From contig NW_024041039.1 in NCBI RefSeq assembly GCF_014851395.1, forward strand, positions 3,721,387 to 3,785,386: DNA of 64,000 bases. Reading direction: 5' to 3'. The position numbers and the translations under genes are program-made. Within the stretch, counting starts at the first letter, position 1. Each line of letters begins with the position of its first letter. A model generated the notes under the pieces. The model was given only the letters and a program-made list of their open reading frames with translations. It searched no databases and was not told the DNA's origin. This document shows, piece after piece, positions 11,708 through 23,835 of the stretch. This stretch comes from Micropterus salmoides (lineage: Eukaryota > Chordata > Actinopteri > Centrarchiformes > Centrarchidae).

Positions 11708-13735
11708 TAATTTGGTACTAATTATAGGAATAATACACTCTGTTCAATTAGCACACTTCTAATCAATTAATTTCAGTTAATTGCTTTCGTCACCCAGAGA
11801 ACCTTTAATCAGGACACAGCAGCTCAACATGTGTCTACAGGCAAACAGTTCAACATATACAGATGGTGAAGTGTTTATTTGAGTTTTTATTTTAAATAAA
11901 TTTAGTTTCTCATTTAATAGTATCACATGACGCAGTTCTTTCCAGACAATGTCCTAAGAAAAGTATTTTGAAAGCGTTATCGACTTATTTTACTGCACTG
12001 TATGACGTGAACCAAAATTAAAAACTTATAATAGCAGCTGTAGAGTTTATATTACTGTGATCTTTATTAACTTGTATATTTATACTCAATAATGTGTTTT
12101 ATTATAAAGGGAGGTACTGTATGTCACTCCAGGCAGCAGTTTTTGTTTCGATGTCAGGCTAAATGTCTCTTGATTTTTATTTTAAATCATCTGACGGGAG
12201 TATTATTCAATCCAGATGTACAGAAGAGATTCTTTTAGTCTGAAAACAACTTCACACAACAACTGTGTATTTCATAAAAAACTGATACTGGGCTCTGACC
12301 CGAGAGACACAAAGTGAAAATACACACATTTACTTTGTGGAGGTACTGAATTAAATATTTAAATAACTTGAAAGGGTCAGATGGAGTCCTGATTTCCACT
12401 GTGGAAACTTCAAAAGTCTTTTTTTTTGGTCAACTGTTATTCTGAACTTCAGTACTTTTTAATTTAAAGACTTTTCTGGTGCAAATTTCACACAAAAAAC
12501 AAGATAAGAGTCTTTAGAAAATACAGCAGTAAGAAAACACGCACTCTTTCATGACCTTCCCCTCTGTCCTGACAAGTTCATTACCCCTTAAACTTAACTT
12601 TAAACGTCTTATCAGCTGTCCATCACACCCAGAATGCATTGCTCTTGCCAGCGGCTGTTTTGCGTTTATGTTTGGTGCTACTAAGTAGAAAATATTGGGA
12701 GTGAAAGTGAAATTGAGAGCAGCTGTTGTCACTTTAAAAATGGTGTCAGCAGCCGCTAAGTTTCTTTTCCTTAACGTTCCCCCGACTGAACCAGATAACT
12801 CCGATTTAACTTTGGGATTTTTCAGTTTTCACCCAGATTGTTTCCAGCTTTCTCTAAGTGTTTCGTTGAGCGATGGGGGATGAATCCAATTATACAAGAA
12901 TGTCGAACGGGGGGGGGTCCCATTTCAGACGTGCGTCTCATGTGTCCTCGCCGGATGGTCAACTGTTTCCTACACGGCGTCACAAGACATTTCTTGGTTG
13001 AGATTGGAGCTTCTCTCTCTCTTTTTTTTAATTTATATTTTGATCGTTTTAAGTAAGTGATTACGCGAAAATACCAGAAATTTGCTGCTTTTCAATGCAA
13101 TATTTGAGGGTTTTAGATTGTTCGTCGGACAAAACAAGGTACTCCTACCGGATATTTTAGAATGAAAACAAAACGTGAGCGGATACAAACTTTTAAAAGG
13201 GTAGGAAAGGAACGAAGCCAACAGCTCAGCATAGATTTTAATTTGAGGGAAAAGGTCGTCCTGAAGGGAAAGAAATGGAGCCAAAAGCCTGTCCTGAATC
13301 TGATTTAGCTGACTTTAAAGGGCACTTTGAAGGGGACACGTGTCTGGAATGGAGACCTGCTGCAGACAAACGTCATAAATAAATATTCAGAGTGGAAGTA
13401 GCCAAAAGCTCATTTGAAGGTTTTATGATGTTGGACTGAAGAGGACATTGAAGGGCACATTGAAGGGAGCGAATGGCGAGAGTGGAACAGAACCGGGGGG
13501 GGGGTTTCAACAGCTGCTAGATACTAAAAGATTAAAAGCTGTTCGTCTGTAGTTTTTCATCAATCAATCAACTTTTTACTTTTAAGATCTGTTCTCATCC
13601 AGTCACACCGGTGTACAAACCAACTGACTTTTAACACCATCCGCTGTGTATCATAGTAAATAAAAATGATTTTCAGAAATGAAAAAGCTCTAAAACAAGT
13701 TGTTTTTTTTCTGTTTTCTCTCCATAATGTTTCCA

Positions 13736-13741
13736 AATAAA
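13736..13741 (+). promoter_or_regulatory. Distal poly(A) signal candidate for arhgap5
   Basis: AATAAA within ttccaaataaaagtttc, followed by an uninterrupted T run. It is the last well-formed signal before the transposon cluster that starts at 13878. Confidence 0.4.
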
Positions 13742-14478
13742 AGTTTCTTTTTTTTCCAAAAGCTGCCTTTGACTCGAGTTTTTTCTACTGTATCTTTATT
13801 GGGTTTAGAAATAAACCTTTATATATTAGTTTTCCATATGAAGCTGTGACGTTCAACTGAAGGAACTTTCTCAAGGACATATAAAGTATCTCACCAAAGG
13901 TGAGCACACCCCTCACATTTTTGTAAAGACTTGATTAAATCTTTTCATGTGACAACGCTTAAGAAATGACACTTTGCTCCAGTGTAAAGTAGTGAGTGTG
14001 CAGCTTGTATAACAGTGTAAATTTGCTGTCCCCTCAAAATAACACATCACACAGCCATTAATGTCTTAAACCCTTGGCAACAAAAGTGACTGCACCCCTA
14101 AAGCCCCCGACATGCTTGCTTTTAACAATGCGTAGGCAACGCAAACGGCGTTGTTCACATACTTGCCTGTGTAATTTGCCTGTACCTGGAGGATTAAACG
14201 TGAATTCACTCGGGGGCAGATCATCCCTCAGCGACACCGGATTATCTTCCTTGACAACCTCCGAATTTGCACAACATAAACAAACCAAACATGGCGAAAC
14301 TTGAAGAGGTTAAGATTTTAATGATATATTATAACGATCTCAGTAAATGCAGTTTTGTGTTTAATGGCGGTTGGCAAACCAACTGCACACCGCCACCACC
14401 TTGGCTGGTGTGTGGAACAGTAGATTGCTGCTGAGCTGCCGGTCAGATCCACATACTGCCTCCACGTTCATGCGCTGA

Positions 14479-15665
14479 ATTATAATAATAATAATAATCC
14501 TTATTTGTAGAGCACTTTTCAAAAACAAGTTACAAAGTGCTTTAACGAGTGTAAAGAATAATACAAAAAAAAAGATAAGAGCATGAAAATTTAATATAAA
14601 ATTAGTAAAATACAATAAAATAAAAGGGATAAAATAAAGTCAAATAAGATCGGGAAAAGCTCTCCTATAAAAGTATGTTTTAAGAAGGGACTTAAAAGAG
14701 TTCACTGACTCAGCCGACCTGATTTCCTCGGGCAGGCTGTTCCAGAGCCTCGGGGCCCTGACAGCAAACGCTCTGTCCCCCTTTAGTTTTCAGTCGAGAC
14801 TCTGGAACAGACAACAGACCTCTGCCCGAGGATCTCAAGGTACGTGCTGGTGCGTATGGGACTAAAAGGTCAGAAATATAACAAGGCGAGAGGCCATGAA
14901 GAGCTTTAAAAGTGATCAATAGAATTTTAAAGTCAATTCAGCCAGTGTAATGAAGCTAAAATAGGAGTAATGTGGTCATATTTCTTTGTTCTGGTTAAAA
15001 GCCTGGCAGCTGAGTTCTGGACATTCTGGAGTCGATCAATAGATTTTTGGGTTAAACAGGTGAAAAGGCTGTTGCAATAATCCAGGCGTGATGAGATGAA
15101 GGCGTGTAAAATGGTCTCGGTGTCCTTAAAAGTTAACATAGATCGAATTTTAGCTATATTTCTAAGTTGATAAAAACATGATTGAACAAGCTTTGTGGTG
15201 TGCTGCTCGAAATTTAAATTACTATCAAACCAAACACCAAGGTTCTTTGCCACAGGCTTAATATGATTTACTAGGGAACCAGCAGATGGCAGTATTTGAT
15301 TTGCCATCTGCTGGGACCCGATGACCAGGATTTCTGTTTTGTCTGAGTTCAGCTGGAGGAAATTATTTGACATCCATTTTTTAACTTCACAAAGGCAGTT
15401 GTTAAGTGAACTCAGCATTCCAGGGTCTGTGGATCTGACGGGCAAGTATATTTGTGTGTCATCAGCATAAATATGAAAAGAAATGCCATGTTTATGGATA
15501 ATATGTCCAAGGGGAAGCAGATACAAGGAAAACAAAATGGGTCCTAAGACCGACCCCTGAGGCACACCATATTTAACTGGACAGAATGAAGAGACATAGT
15601 TGTTTACAGACACGCAAAACTTTCCTATTTGAATTGTATCTCGCAGACGCGTATCATTAATTTCA
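14479..15665 (-). mobile_element. 5'-truncated CR1/L2-type LINE, copy 1
   Basis: Reading on the minus strand, the element ends in an (att)n tail preceded by gagcactttgtaac-type sequence, the usual 3' end of fish CR1/L2-like LINEs. It is near-identical to 58473-59444, apart from a 17-bp deletion here near 14940 and 16 extra bases near 14815 that copy 2 lacks. It reaches further 5' than copy 2, and the 5' boundary is approximate. Confidence 0.8.
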
Positions 15666-15736
15666 AGGGACGTGCAGAACCTTCGCTCCAAAGGAACGCA
15701 GGATTCGCGTGGCAGCCATCTTTCGTACACAAACAC
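14933..15736 (-). pseudogene. Reverse transcriptase fragment of LINE copy 1
   Basis: A 267-codon open frame with reverse-transcriptase motifs: GVPQGSVLGPILFSLYL, then FHIYADDTQIYLP with the YADD catalytic box, then KWMSNNFLQLNSDKTEILV. This fits the CR1/L2/Rex group of non-LTR elements. The first ~30 codons are probably read-in from flanking DNA. The protein lacks its endonuclease domain and is cut at the 3' side by the 17-bp deletion, so it cannot be a complete ORF2. Confidence 0.8.
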
Positions 15737-15959
15737 GTAATTAAAAGCAAGTATATCTGGGGCTTAAGGGAAAATGGCTAAATGGGCCCGATTTGGACAT
15801 TTTCACTTTGTGTGATGTGTTATTTTGAGGGGACAGCAAATTTACACAAGCTGTACACTCACTACTTTACATTGTAGCAAAGTGTCATTTCTTCAGTGTT
15901 GTCACATGAAAAGATTTAATCAAATGTTTACAAAAATGTGAGGGGCTATCTCAGTACTG

Positions 15960-16290
15960 TACACAGTAGTACTGTTAGTAGAAGTTGCAGTACTAGCAGT
16001 CAGTTGTGAAAGTATTGCGTGAAATATTGATCTTTTAAAATGGATACTTTACAAGTGATAACAACTATTGTATTTAAAGAAAATGCAATACCCCACTATA
16101 ATAAAAAAAATACTCGTAAAAGTAAAAGCCTTGCATTCTAAAAGTACTCGGGAAACTTCTTACATTTACTCAAGGTCTGTTCTTTGGGGAAAAGTGTTGC
16201 AAGTACTTACCTTGTACTTATATCCAGTTACATTTTTACTCCACTACATGTATGCAACAGCAACAGTTACTGGTTACTTTCAGATAGAAA
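15960..16290 (+). mobile_element. tactcaagta-family repeat, copy 2
   Basis: Contains agtactcgggaaac, atttactcaagg, tacttaccttgtactt and ttactccactacatg, the same wording as copy 1 but more decayed. The ends are not clear. Confidence 0.4.
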
Positions 16291-16465
16291 TAAAAAACAT
16301 GATGCCCAAACTCCTGACACTTTCAACTCCTTGCTAAAGACCTATCTTTATTCAAACAGAGTTGAGTAGTGACATTTATTTTATTTTTTACTTTTTCTAC
16401 TGTTGTCATTGTGGAAAGCACTTTGGTCAACTAGTGTTGTTTTTAAATGTGCTATATAAATAAAA
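16290..16465 (+). mobile_element. 3' end of an L2-type LINE
   Basis: The frame here reads TFNSLLKTYLYSNRVE, matching the C-terminal end of L2-like ORF2. A short 3' UTR follows, with ggaaagcactttggt and gtgctatataaataaa, the standard L2 tail in fish. Only the last ~175 bp are present. Confidence 0.7.
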
Positions 16466-16516
16466 CATATACAGTGTATGTTTTATTTTATAAGTGCATC
16501 AAGTTAAAGGTTAAAC

Positions 16517-16755
16517 CAGTGGTTTCAAACCTTTTTATGTTTGGGCCCCTCATGATGAAGCAGGGGCCTTCTGTTGTATTTCAGATGTTGTTAGCAGTAA
16601 ATTTCCCTTCTAAACTTCTCAGATGGTTACATGTAAATTAAACTGTCCAATCTTTCACACAAAAAGAAAAGAAAAGTTTTCTCCTAAAACAATAAGATTT
16701 GTGTATCAGAACATTATTTTTTCTTCTTCTCTGACCCCTAGATTGGGAACCACTG
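16517..16755. mobile_element. hAT-type MITE (239 bp) with likely 8-bp TSD
   Basis: Ends are cagtggtttcaaacc and gattgggaaccactg, the classic hAT/Charlie TIR form. The flanks ggttaaac and gactaaac match at 6 of 8 positions, as expected for an old hAT target-site duplication. No coding. Confidence 0.75.
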
Positions 16756-16849
16756 GACTAAACTAGCTAACTGTATATAAAGTTGTTAAAAAAAACGCAG
16801 GAGACATTTTACTGCAGAACGAGTGCTTTTAATTTAGACTTTTTTATGT

Positions 16850-17010
16850 TTTAAATGCATATTGTTGATCTGTAAAACAAAAAGTACAATATTTACTCAT
16901 GAAATTTAGTGGAGTGTAAGTATAAAGTAGTATTAAATTTAAGTACTCCAAGTGTAAGTGCCTCAAAGTTGTAAGTGAGTATTTGTACTTACTTTCCAGC
17001 GTTAGTGGTA
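16850..17010 (-). mobile_element. tactcaagta-family repeat, copy 3 (inverted)
   Basis: Read on the minus strand it gives ggaaagtaagtac, caactttgaggca, acttatactccact-type wording in the same order as the + copies. Confidence 0.45.
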
Positions 17011-17748
17011 GTAACAGGAGATAATTCACAGTTTGGTGTATTTGGTGTTTATGTGTGGCTCCTTTTAAGATGAATTACATAGTAGTATGAATATCTGACC
17101 TCTGCTGATTCAAACAATAGTTATTGAGAAGGTTAAGTGTGCCATCTAGTGACCAAATGCTACGCTGCACACCACAAACGCTTCAAAAGTGAAGGTTCAG
17201 ATGTACCAGTGCTCTCAAGTTTTCAAATCAAAAATTTGGAGTGAGATAACACGTGTTAGAGGAGGAGCCACTCAAATATTTGCAGCAGCGGCCCCATGGC
17301 CCCAGACAATTCCCTCAAGTTTTTACTAGCAGTTCATTTTTACCTATAGTTGGTAATTGACCCGAACAAATAGAAATTATAACAATAGGTAAATCAGATA
17401 AAAGACTACATACATTTCAAAAATACAAATTTATCACAAATAAAAAGAAATTTGGCCCCAAACGAGCCCACTGAACTGCAGTGCTCAGTGTATATTGTAC
17501 ACATAGGCCTAGGATTGCAGAACTTGCCCTACGTTTGTATCCCGAGCTGTGTGTGTGACATTTCAGCTTATGAACGGTGTTTTGTGCTGTAATTGTTTGT
17601 TGCACATTTTAATGCCGGGGGATGATGACAGGGGTTGGGGTCTCAAGGCCAGCCATTTTCACCATCATGATGGATGACAGCTTTCCGTCCAGAGCCAAGA
17701 TGTGGAAAAACATCTCTAGTCCTTTTTTCAGGTAGCCAAAGCCAAGCC
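17011..17748. other. Intergenic, no feature seen
   Basis: AT-rich sequence. The short frames here have no recognisable motif. Confidence 0.4.
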
Positions 17749-18512
17749 CAGTGGTGGACAGCAACAAAGTAGTACTGTACTTAAGTACACAAGGCATTTG
17801 TACTAAACTTGAGTGTTAGGGAAAATATTGTACTTTTTACTTTATCTGACAGCTTCAGTTACTAGTTACTTTAAAAATAAGCTTTTTACACACAAAACGT
17901 ATGAAGGGTTAAAAAAATTAGGATATTGTGATATAAATTAAATTACTTATGCATGTCCAGCTAGTAGAACATAGGCTAATTGACATAAATTTAATTGGAA
18001 ACTGTTTTGGTATTAGTCATTTTTCATGTAAAAACAATTCATGGTTCCAACTTCACAAACATGAACATTTGCTGCTTTTATTTTTTATTGTTTTAATGTA
18101 TTTTTAATAGTTTTGAGGTTTGAACTGACAAAATAAGCATTGTGAAGGTGTCACTTAGGGCTCTGGGTAACTGTGACAACATTTCTCACTATTTTCACAA
18201 TTTATTAAAGCTGATTAATTCTTAATTAAAATAACTATTAATTGCAGTTTGATACAAAATACCCTCATTTAAGCACAAGGAATAATAATCGAATGATATA
18301 ATATAATAGTATAACAGTCATAGGGGATATTTTTCTTTCTGCTTTGAGTAGGCTATTTTTATTTTTAATAGGCTACTACTACATTTTCCTGCTTATAGGC
18401 TACTTACATACTTTTATTTAACTTTTCCAATGCGGAGTATTTATACAGATAGGTATTAGTACTTTTATTATTTTTTAAAGGATCTGAATAGGCCCAAGTT
18501 TGTTAACCACTG
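17749..18512 (+). mobile_element. tactcaagta-family element, longest copy
   Basis: The left end is cagtggtggacagcaac and the right end is gtttgttaaccactg, an inverted pair of about 13 bp with mismatches. The left part has gtacttaagtacac and the right part ggatctgaatagg, both familiar from this family. About 760 bp, no coding. Confidence 0.5.
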
Positions 18513-19883
18513 GCTGAAAAGCCAAAGCTTCTGGTTTCAAAGAGGTTGGAGAATTTTTGACTGCATCAATAGTAATTTAGCAATTCAGCAATGTTTCAGT
18601 ACTCCCCAACATCAGCTGCTCTCACTATCTTTGATCACAGCCTATTCGTCCAGGAATCTAAAAATCAAAATGCAAAAAACCTACAATTACCTCATCCATC
18701 GGGTCTTGCATTTCCAACTTCCACTCCGTGTGGGCACGCGTATCCATGTTGCCTAGTTGTAAAGAACTCAGTGGCGGCTCCTGCCAAATCTCTCAGGGGA
18801 GGCAATTGTTGCGATGATGTCTAAGGTGACCAGTTCGATGGTCTAAGTCTGCTATAAGACAAGGATTGTTCCTTAGGCTACATACTGTACAGTATTTGTG
18901 AACAGCTACATCCTGAAGTTCATTGTCAATGTCTACAATGAATGAACAGTCCACAGTTAACATCAACAGATCTTTAGACCTTTAGATGTAAAGGAAACTA
19001 CTTTAACAATAATGATAAAAAGAATGACTCACACAATCATCTGTGACAAACCTTTTATTTAGGAACATTAAATCCAGAATAAAGCGCAGTGGCACTGGGC
19101 TGATGATGTGCAATGAATAAAATTATTTACAGTTAATCTTGCGTTGCAGCTAAGGGACCCCTCTCAAGTTATAGGCTACAGTTATGAAATAATGTCACAC
19201 AGGTGGATCAAACATAGCTAATCTTTAAATGTTTAATGGGGTACAGAGGAGCACAGAATTTCTTTTCATTCTTTAAGGTACACAGATTACATAAGACTAA
19301 TAAGTTAAGCAGAGAGTGGTAAAAAAGATCCACTTGTTATCCTGTAGTTACACAGTATTATTAGGACTGTTCTCCTGTACTCTATAATCACACAGGAACA
19401 ACGAGCTATGTGTTGTTCAAGGCGTGTAAGGGGAAATATAACAAGTATATTTTATTGTTTTTGGTTTATTTTCTGTGTTGCTTTCCTTCTTCTTCTTCTT
19501 TTTACCCTCCTGAGATGCAAGTGGTGACCACATCATGCTAACCTGACCTCAACTTTCTTCTTTGGTTTCTGGCAATAAAAGAAAAAAAAACACATCAAAT
19601 AATTGTTACTGGTTGAGTGCAGCTAACTTTAAATTGACTCCACCAACACACATAAAACATGGCTTAATAACAATCGCATTTAACGTGAGCATAAAATTCG
19701 GCTTCGGCGCAACAAGCTGGAGGATAGCTTTTTTTCCCCAGCCGTTTTCAGGTGGCAGAAGATTTACCAAAAGAGGCGGGACTCCCCGGAACACGACTTG
19801 ACGCCGATTGGACAGCGATATTCAGTCACAGCTAACTAACAGTGTGGTAGAAAGTGTGAGAAAAATATCCCCTGCCTTTCCCG
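18513..19883. other. Intergenic, no feature seen
   Basis: No convincing gene. A run of tcttct near 19487 and a few short frames only. Confidence 0.4.
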
Positions 19884-20108
19884 GTGTAACACCAAAATCT
19901 GTGACCTATCAGATTCTGTGACTACACCCAAAACGACGATGTTTTCCTAACCACAACGAAATACTTTCGGTGCCTAAACCCAACCAAGTACTTTCGGTGC
20001 CTAAACCCAACCAAACTGCAGCCGCTTCACATCGTCAACAAAGCCTCTGGCGCTTAACTTCCCATTTGGGTCACAGAATCTGATGGGTCACACATTTTGG
20101 CGTCGCCC
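19884..20108. mobile_element. Short TIR element with internal tandem unit
   Basis: The left end contains ccaaaatctgtgacctatca and gattctgtga. The right end carries the inverted form (gtcacagaatctgatggg, cacattttgg). Inside, a unit of about 26 bp beginning tactttcggtgcctaaac occurs twice in tandem. About 225 bp, no coding. Confidence 0.7.
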
Positions 20109-21625
20109 GATGTTATGCCGAGTTTTGCCTGCCTACCGAGAATTGCATGCATCCCAAATAATGCTTATAAACGCTGTAATATTCTTTGTGGGCTTCATCA
20201 ATGGTGGTAAATGATTCGAAGTATATAATTTATGAACGTTTAGAGTTTCTGCAAATGTATCTGTAACGTTAGCTCTTAAAATATTACATGTGTGTTCTTT
20301 GCTCCTGGACAGCTTCCTTCTCTTCACACTCTTCAAGAGTCCTCCTGGTCCACTTACTGGGAGAAACAGTCAACGGGTATTAAACTTTAATGATAGGAGG
20401 GGGTTATGGACGCCGATTTTATCAGGGGAACTATTAGATTTTGGTAAATACTTTTAAAACCTTATGTCATAATCTTCGTGGTTAGTATATTTGGTAAACC
20501 AGGAAAAGGCACTTTTATGACCGTAGTTTGGCTTCAGGTGTTGGACATGAACCTGCTGGGCTGTGGAATTGAGGACGGAAGGGTTGAAAAGGCCCATAAA
20601 AACCTCAGGTAGGCAATTTTTAAATACCCAAACTTCACATAAAGCAATAACCATTTTCTTTATAAGATGTTAGACTAACCAAAAAGTTTTCTACTGACTT
20701 TCTACAAGGTAACGTTAATGATGTGTTAACCTTAACTAACTTAATTGTTTTTTAGAAATTATTTTGTGGTTTGTTGTTTCTTGTCTTGACTTCAAGATGA
20801 AAAGAGAAAATCGGTAATGTTTTAATTATATTGCTACGTTTTTCTCCAGTAATAATGACCACAGGTATATTTAAACAATTTTAAACGTTTTTCGATAGCT
20901 AACGAATTTCGGTAGCTAACATTAGCATTAGCATGAACTTGTTTTCTGGTTTTGACTTTTCTCGTCTTCCAAGATGAAAAAAGAAAGGAAATAAATTATA
21001 TTCCTCTTATAAAAATATCTCAAACGTTAAGAAGGTTATTAATAACCTTTTAACATAAGTAATTTACTAATGTCAGCATTATTCACACAGGCTAACGTTA
21101 GCTAATGGCTAATTGTTAGCTAAGGTTAGCCTAATGGTTTTCTTGATGCTTTCGACTTTTTACCTTTTCTCTTTGAAAATCACATGTTCCAGTAGCTATA
21201 TAATATTTTTTTTAAAAAAGAGTTTTGTAGAATAACTACATTTAATGTAAAAATGAGCTAAATGAACTCCCAAAGCTGTGCTACTACTAGTCTGATTCAG
21301 CTAGACAGTCAAATCAACCAACTAGTGTTCAATTAAATTATCCCTAGTCGGTTTCTACTATTTTTCAACACACTAATCGATTTATCTGTCAGGAATTTAA
21401 TTGTGTGTTTTATATGTGATGATTCTTGAAACAGCTGGAACATAACCTGTCACACTGAGTATATTTTTTGCTTGTTGTCAGTGGCAGGTGAAACTCATTA
21501 GGCTGAATCCCACTCAGGTGTGTCTGTTCAGTGGCCCTGCTTACACCTGGCCATCATTCATGTGATCACCTGTGCTCATGGGGGAAAAGATCCATCGGCC
21601 ACTGCGCTGCTAATGATATGTAATA
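20109..21625. other. Intergenic, no feature seen
   Basis: AT-rich, with repeated gttagc/gctaac words around 20,900-21,130 but no clear element boundaries and no gene. Confidence 0.4.
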
Positions 21626-22111
21626 CACTATATGGACAAAGGTACCGGGACACCCCTGTTGTTTTTTCATGGTGTGGTCTTAAGATAAATCTTGATGCTA
21701 CAATATTTTAGCCAACAGTTCTTCTAACAGTTGGCCTTTTGTTCTCCTATGACATGACAATGCCCCCCGTGCACAAAACCAGCTCCATAAAGAAATGTTT
21801 TAACCCAGTTTGGTGTGGAAGAACTTGACTGGCCCGCACAGAGCCCTGACCTCGACCCTATACAGCACCGTTGGGATGAACTACAACGGAGACTGCGAGC
21901 CAGGCCGTCATGTCCAACATCAGTGTCTGACCTCACAAATGCTCTTCTGGATGAATGGGCAGAAATTCTCACAGACACACTCTAAACAGCCTGTAGAAAG
22001 CCTTCCCAGAGGAGTGGAAGCTGTTATAGCTGCAAAGGGGGGATGGCTATAGATTTATAATAGGATGTTAAAGTAATGTGTAGGTGTCCCAGTACTTTTG
22101 TCCATATAGTG
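21626..22111 (+). mobile_element. Internally deleted Tc1-like element
   Basis: The ends are inverted copies: cactatatggacaaagg on the left, cttttgtccatatagtg on the right, with gggacacc next to them. This is the widespread fish Tc1-like family with tatatgg ends. The left flank is ta; the right flank has changed to tc. Only the C-terminal part of the transposase gene remains. Confidence 0.85.
21753..21985 (+). pseudogene. Tc1-like transposase C-terminal remnant
   Basis: It starts with a HDNAP-type motif (the second catalytic Asp region). After an indel it continues in frame as EELDWPAQSPDLDPI, then QHRWDEL, to a stop at 21983. In active relatives the segment reads PIEHLW; here the catalytic Glu is Gln, so the copy is dead even apart from its truncation. 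Confidence 0.8.
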
Positions 22112-22823
22112 TCAACTGGACAGAGAATATTTCACAGTTGCTTTATGTCGTCTCTGTTTTATAAAGTTTTCTGTAATTTCCCAGCAGATGGCGCTGTGGT
22201 TTAGTTTGATATAAAAAAAAAACATGTTCAGGTATAAGGTGTATATATAGTACACACAGGAACGTATACATTTTATTGTTGCTTATTTAGTCATGAATAC
22301 ACATAATATTAAACACCAGAATTTAAGGAGCTTTAAGTTTTGACAAAAGGAAAACTGCCTAATGTGTTATCTTGTGGAAACACTAAATCAATATAGATTT
22401 GATGGCAGAACCTTTTTAATTGATATTGCTTATATGCATGCTGTCAATTGAGTGTTTATGTATATATATATATATATATATATACCTACAATTGCGTACT
22501 TATACTCCTGTGGTATTTTGATACTGTGCAGGCTGGTGTTTCGGTCAGAGGGGATAGAGGTGGCCTTGTTTTCTCAGTCTCTGCAGTTTGCAGACAGATT
22601 GTTCTCCTTCAAGGTTGAGAAAGCTCCTCTCTAGATGAAGCATATGTGCCACTGCCTTCAAATGGTTAAGCACTCCTTTCCTTCGGGGCCAGATGATCTA
22701 TGCTGCCCAGTGTGGAAGAGACAGAACTCTGACCCAGCTAAATTGTTTTGTACTCTTTCGACCATTTCTCATTTTATACACCAAAAACAAGTGTGTAATT
22801 GTAACTCTTTTGTTTGTTCATTT
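22112..22823. other. Intergenic with (TA)n tract
   Basis: No gene. A pure TA run lies at 22459-22484. Confidence 0.5.
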
Positions 22824-23254
22824 GGCCAAAAATGTTATGAAGATATAAACATTTCATATCATTCGATATCGATAGTTATCACAATAAATGTCAAATCATT
22901 ATTTCTTTCAAGTTTAAAGGCTGAAAACTATAGAAACCATTATGTGGTTAAACTTTTCTTTATGGTCAGAATGTGACAATACTTGATACCAAACAGTGGA
23001 TCACTTCACAAATCTGAGTTAGAACATTTAAAACTATTATCTTTTTCAACAAAATAAATATTTTAATAGGAAAATTAGGTGCTAATTTGTGATTAAATTA
23101 ATTAAAGCAAATATTTATTGACGATATATTGAACATTATATTGTTATTGAGGAAAATTATTTTGCGATAATTATCATTATCCAACGAAGGTTAAAATCAA
23201 GGGCAACTGGACTTGGTTCAAGATAATTATCATTATTGTTTTATTGCCCAGCAC
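22824..23254 (+). mobile_element. hAT-like MITE (gggctgggcaat family), copy 1
   Basis: Shares, in the same order as the complete copy at 32267-32724, atttcatatcattcgatatc, gataaatgtcaaatc-type words, ggatcactt, aataaatattttaatag and an end in ttgcccagcac. About 50 bp of extra sequence interrupts it near 23181-23230. The left TIR is missing. Confidence 0.75.
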
Positions 23255-23835
23255 TAATTTCTCCATAAGGAAATATACATTTCCACCACAATTATCATTT
23301 AATTTATATTGAGAAAAACGTGATGTTTTGTTTAGTAATGTAAAGAATGGGAATGATTTGACAGATGATTTAAAACTCAACAATGGAGGAGTTAATTGGA
23401 AATGTACAAATTGAACACTGTCTCCACTTTCCCTATAATTACTACCAAATTAGTCATTTAGATTACTAAATAAGTATTTAATAGTTATAAATGTTAAGCA
23501 CTTGCACTCTTAGAGCATCTTAGAGAGTCTTATAATGTTTTATATTAGCCCTTATAAAATATATTTGGTTGAGCTCAAAGTATATGAGTTACTTTATTCA
23601 TATGTCCACATATTTATTTTTTTTGTTTCCTTGCTGGACTACTGAATTAACTGTGGCCGTCAGTAGATTATTAGTTTAATTGAATTATATTATCTTTAAT
23701 ATCTACTTATCATGTTTTTAATTTGAATTTCGCATAAAATTAAATTTTATTCTGGAAGTGTTTTGAATTTTGCTCGTGATGCAATTAAATGTGTTACCTT
23801 CAACATTTGGATTAAACTGATATTTCACTGAGCCT
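23255..23835. other. Intergenic, no feature seen
   Basis: Very AT-rich with no gene or clear repeat ends. Confidence 0.4.

Larger units (their letters stand above)
9171..13745 (+). other. arhgap5: arhgap5 3' UTR (full extent uncertain)
   Basis: Non-coding sequence follows the stop codon. It holds a TTC tract, a GT tract, A-rich runs, TA-rich sequence and one repeat copy (11445-11707). A proximal poly(A) signal at 9283 would give a very short UTR. The signal at 13736, followed by a T-rich stretch, would give about 4.5 kb, long but possible for this gene. Which is used cannot be told from sequence alone. Confidence 0.45.
14101..15765. mobile_element. Inner TIR element nested in the Tc1-like ends
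   Basis: The left edge aagcccccgacatgc and right edge (read inverted) aagccccagatatac both continue into cttgctttta, giving a 24-bp TIR with 21 matches. Flanking bases belong to the Tc1-like ends. At 14365-14430 it carries another recognisable fish repeat piece (ggcggttggcaaacc). A LINE sits inside it. Superfamily not assigned. Confidence 0.55.
13878..15950. mobile_element. Tc1-like element ends split by nested insertions
   Basis: The left end (about 13878-14097) and right end (about 15776-15950) are long inverted copies. Shared blocks include cccctcacatttttgtaaa, gattaaatcttttcatgtga, gaaatgacactttgct, gtaaagtagtgagtgt and ctgtcccctcaaaataac. The wording matches a common fish Tc1-like family. 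No transposase remains between them; the inside is taken up by another TIR element and a LINE. The right copy has also lost a block near its inner edge. Confidence 0.75.
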
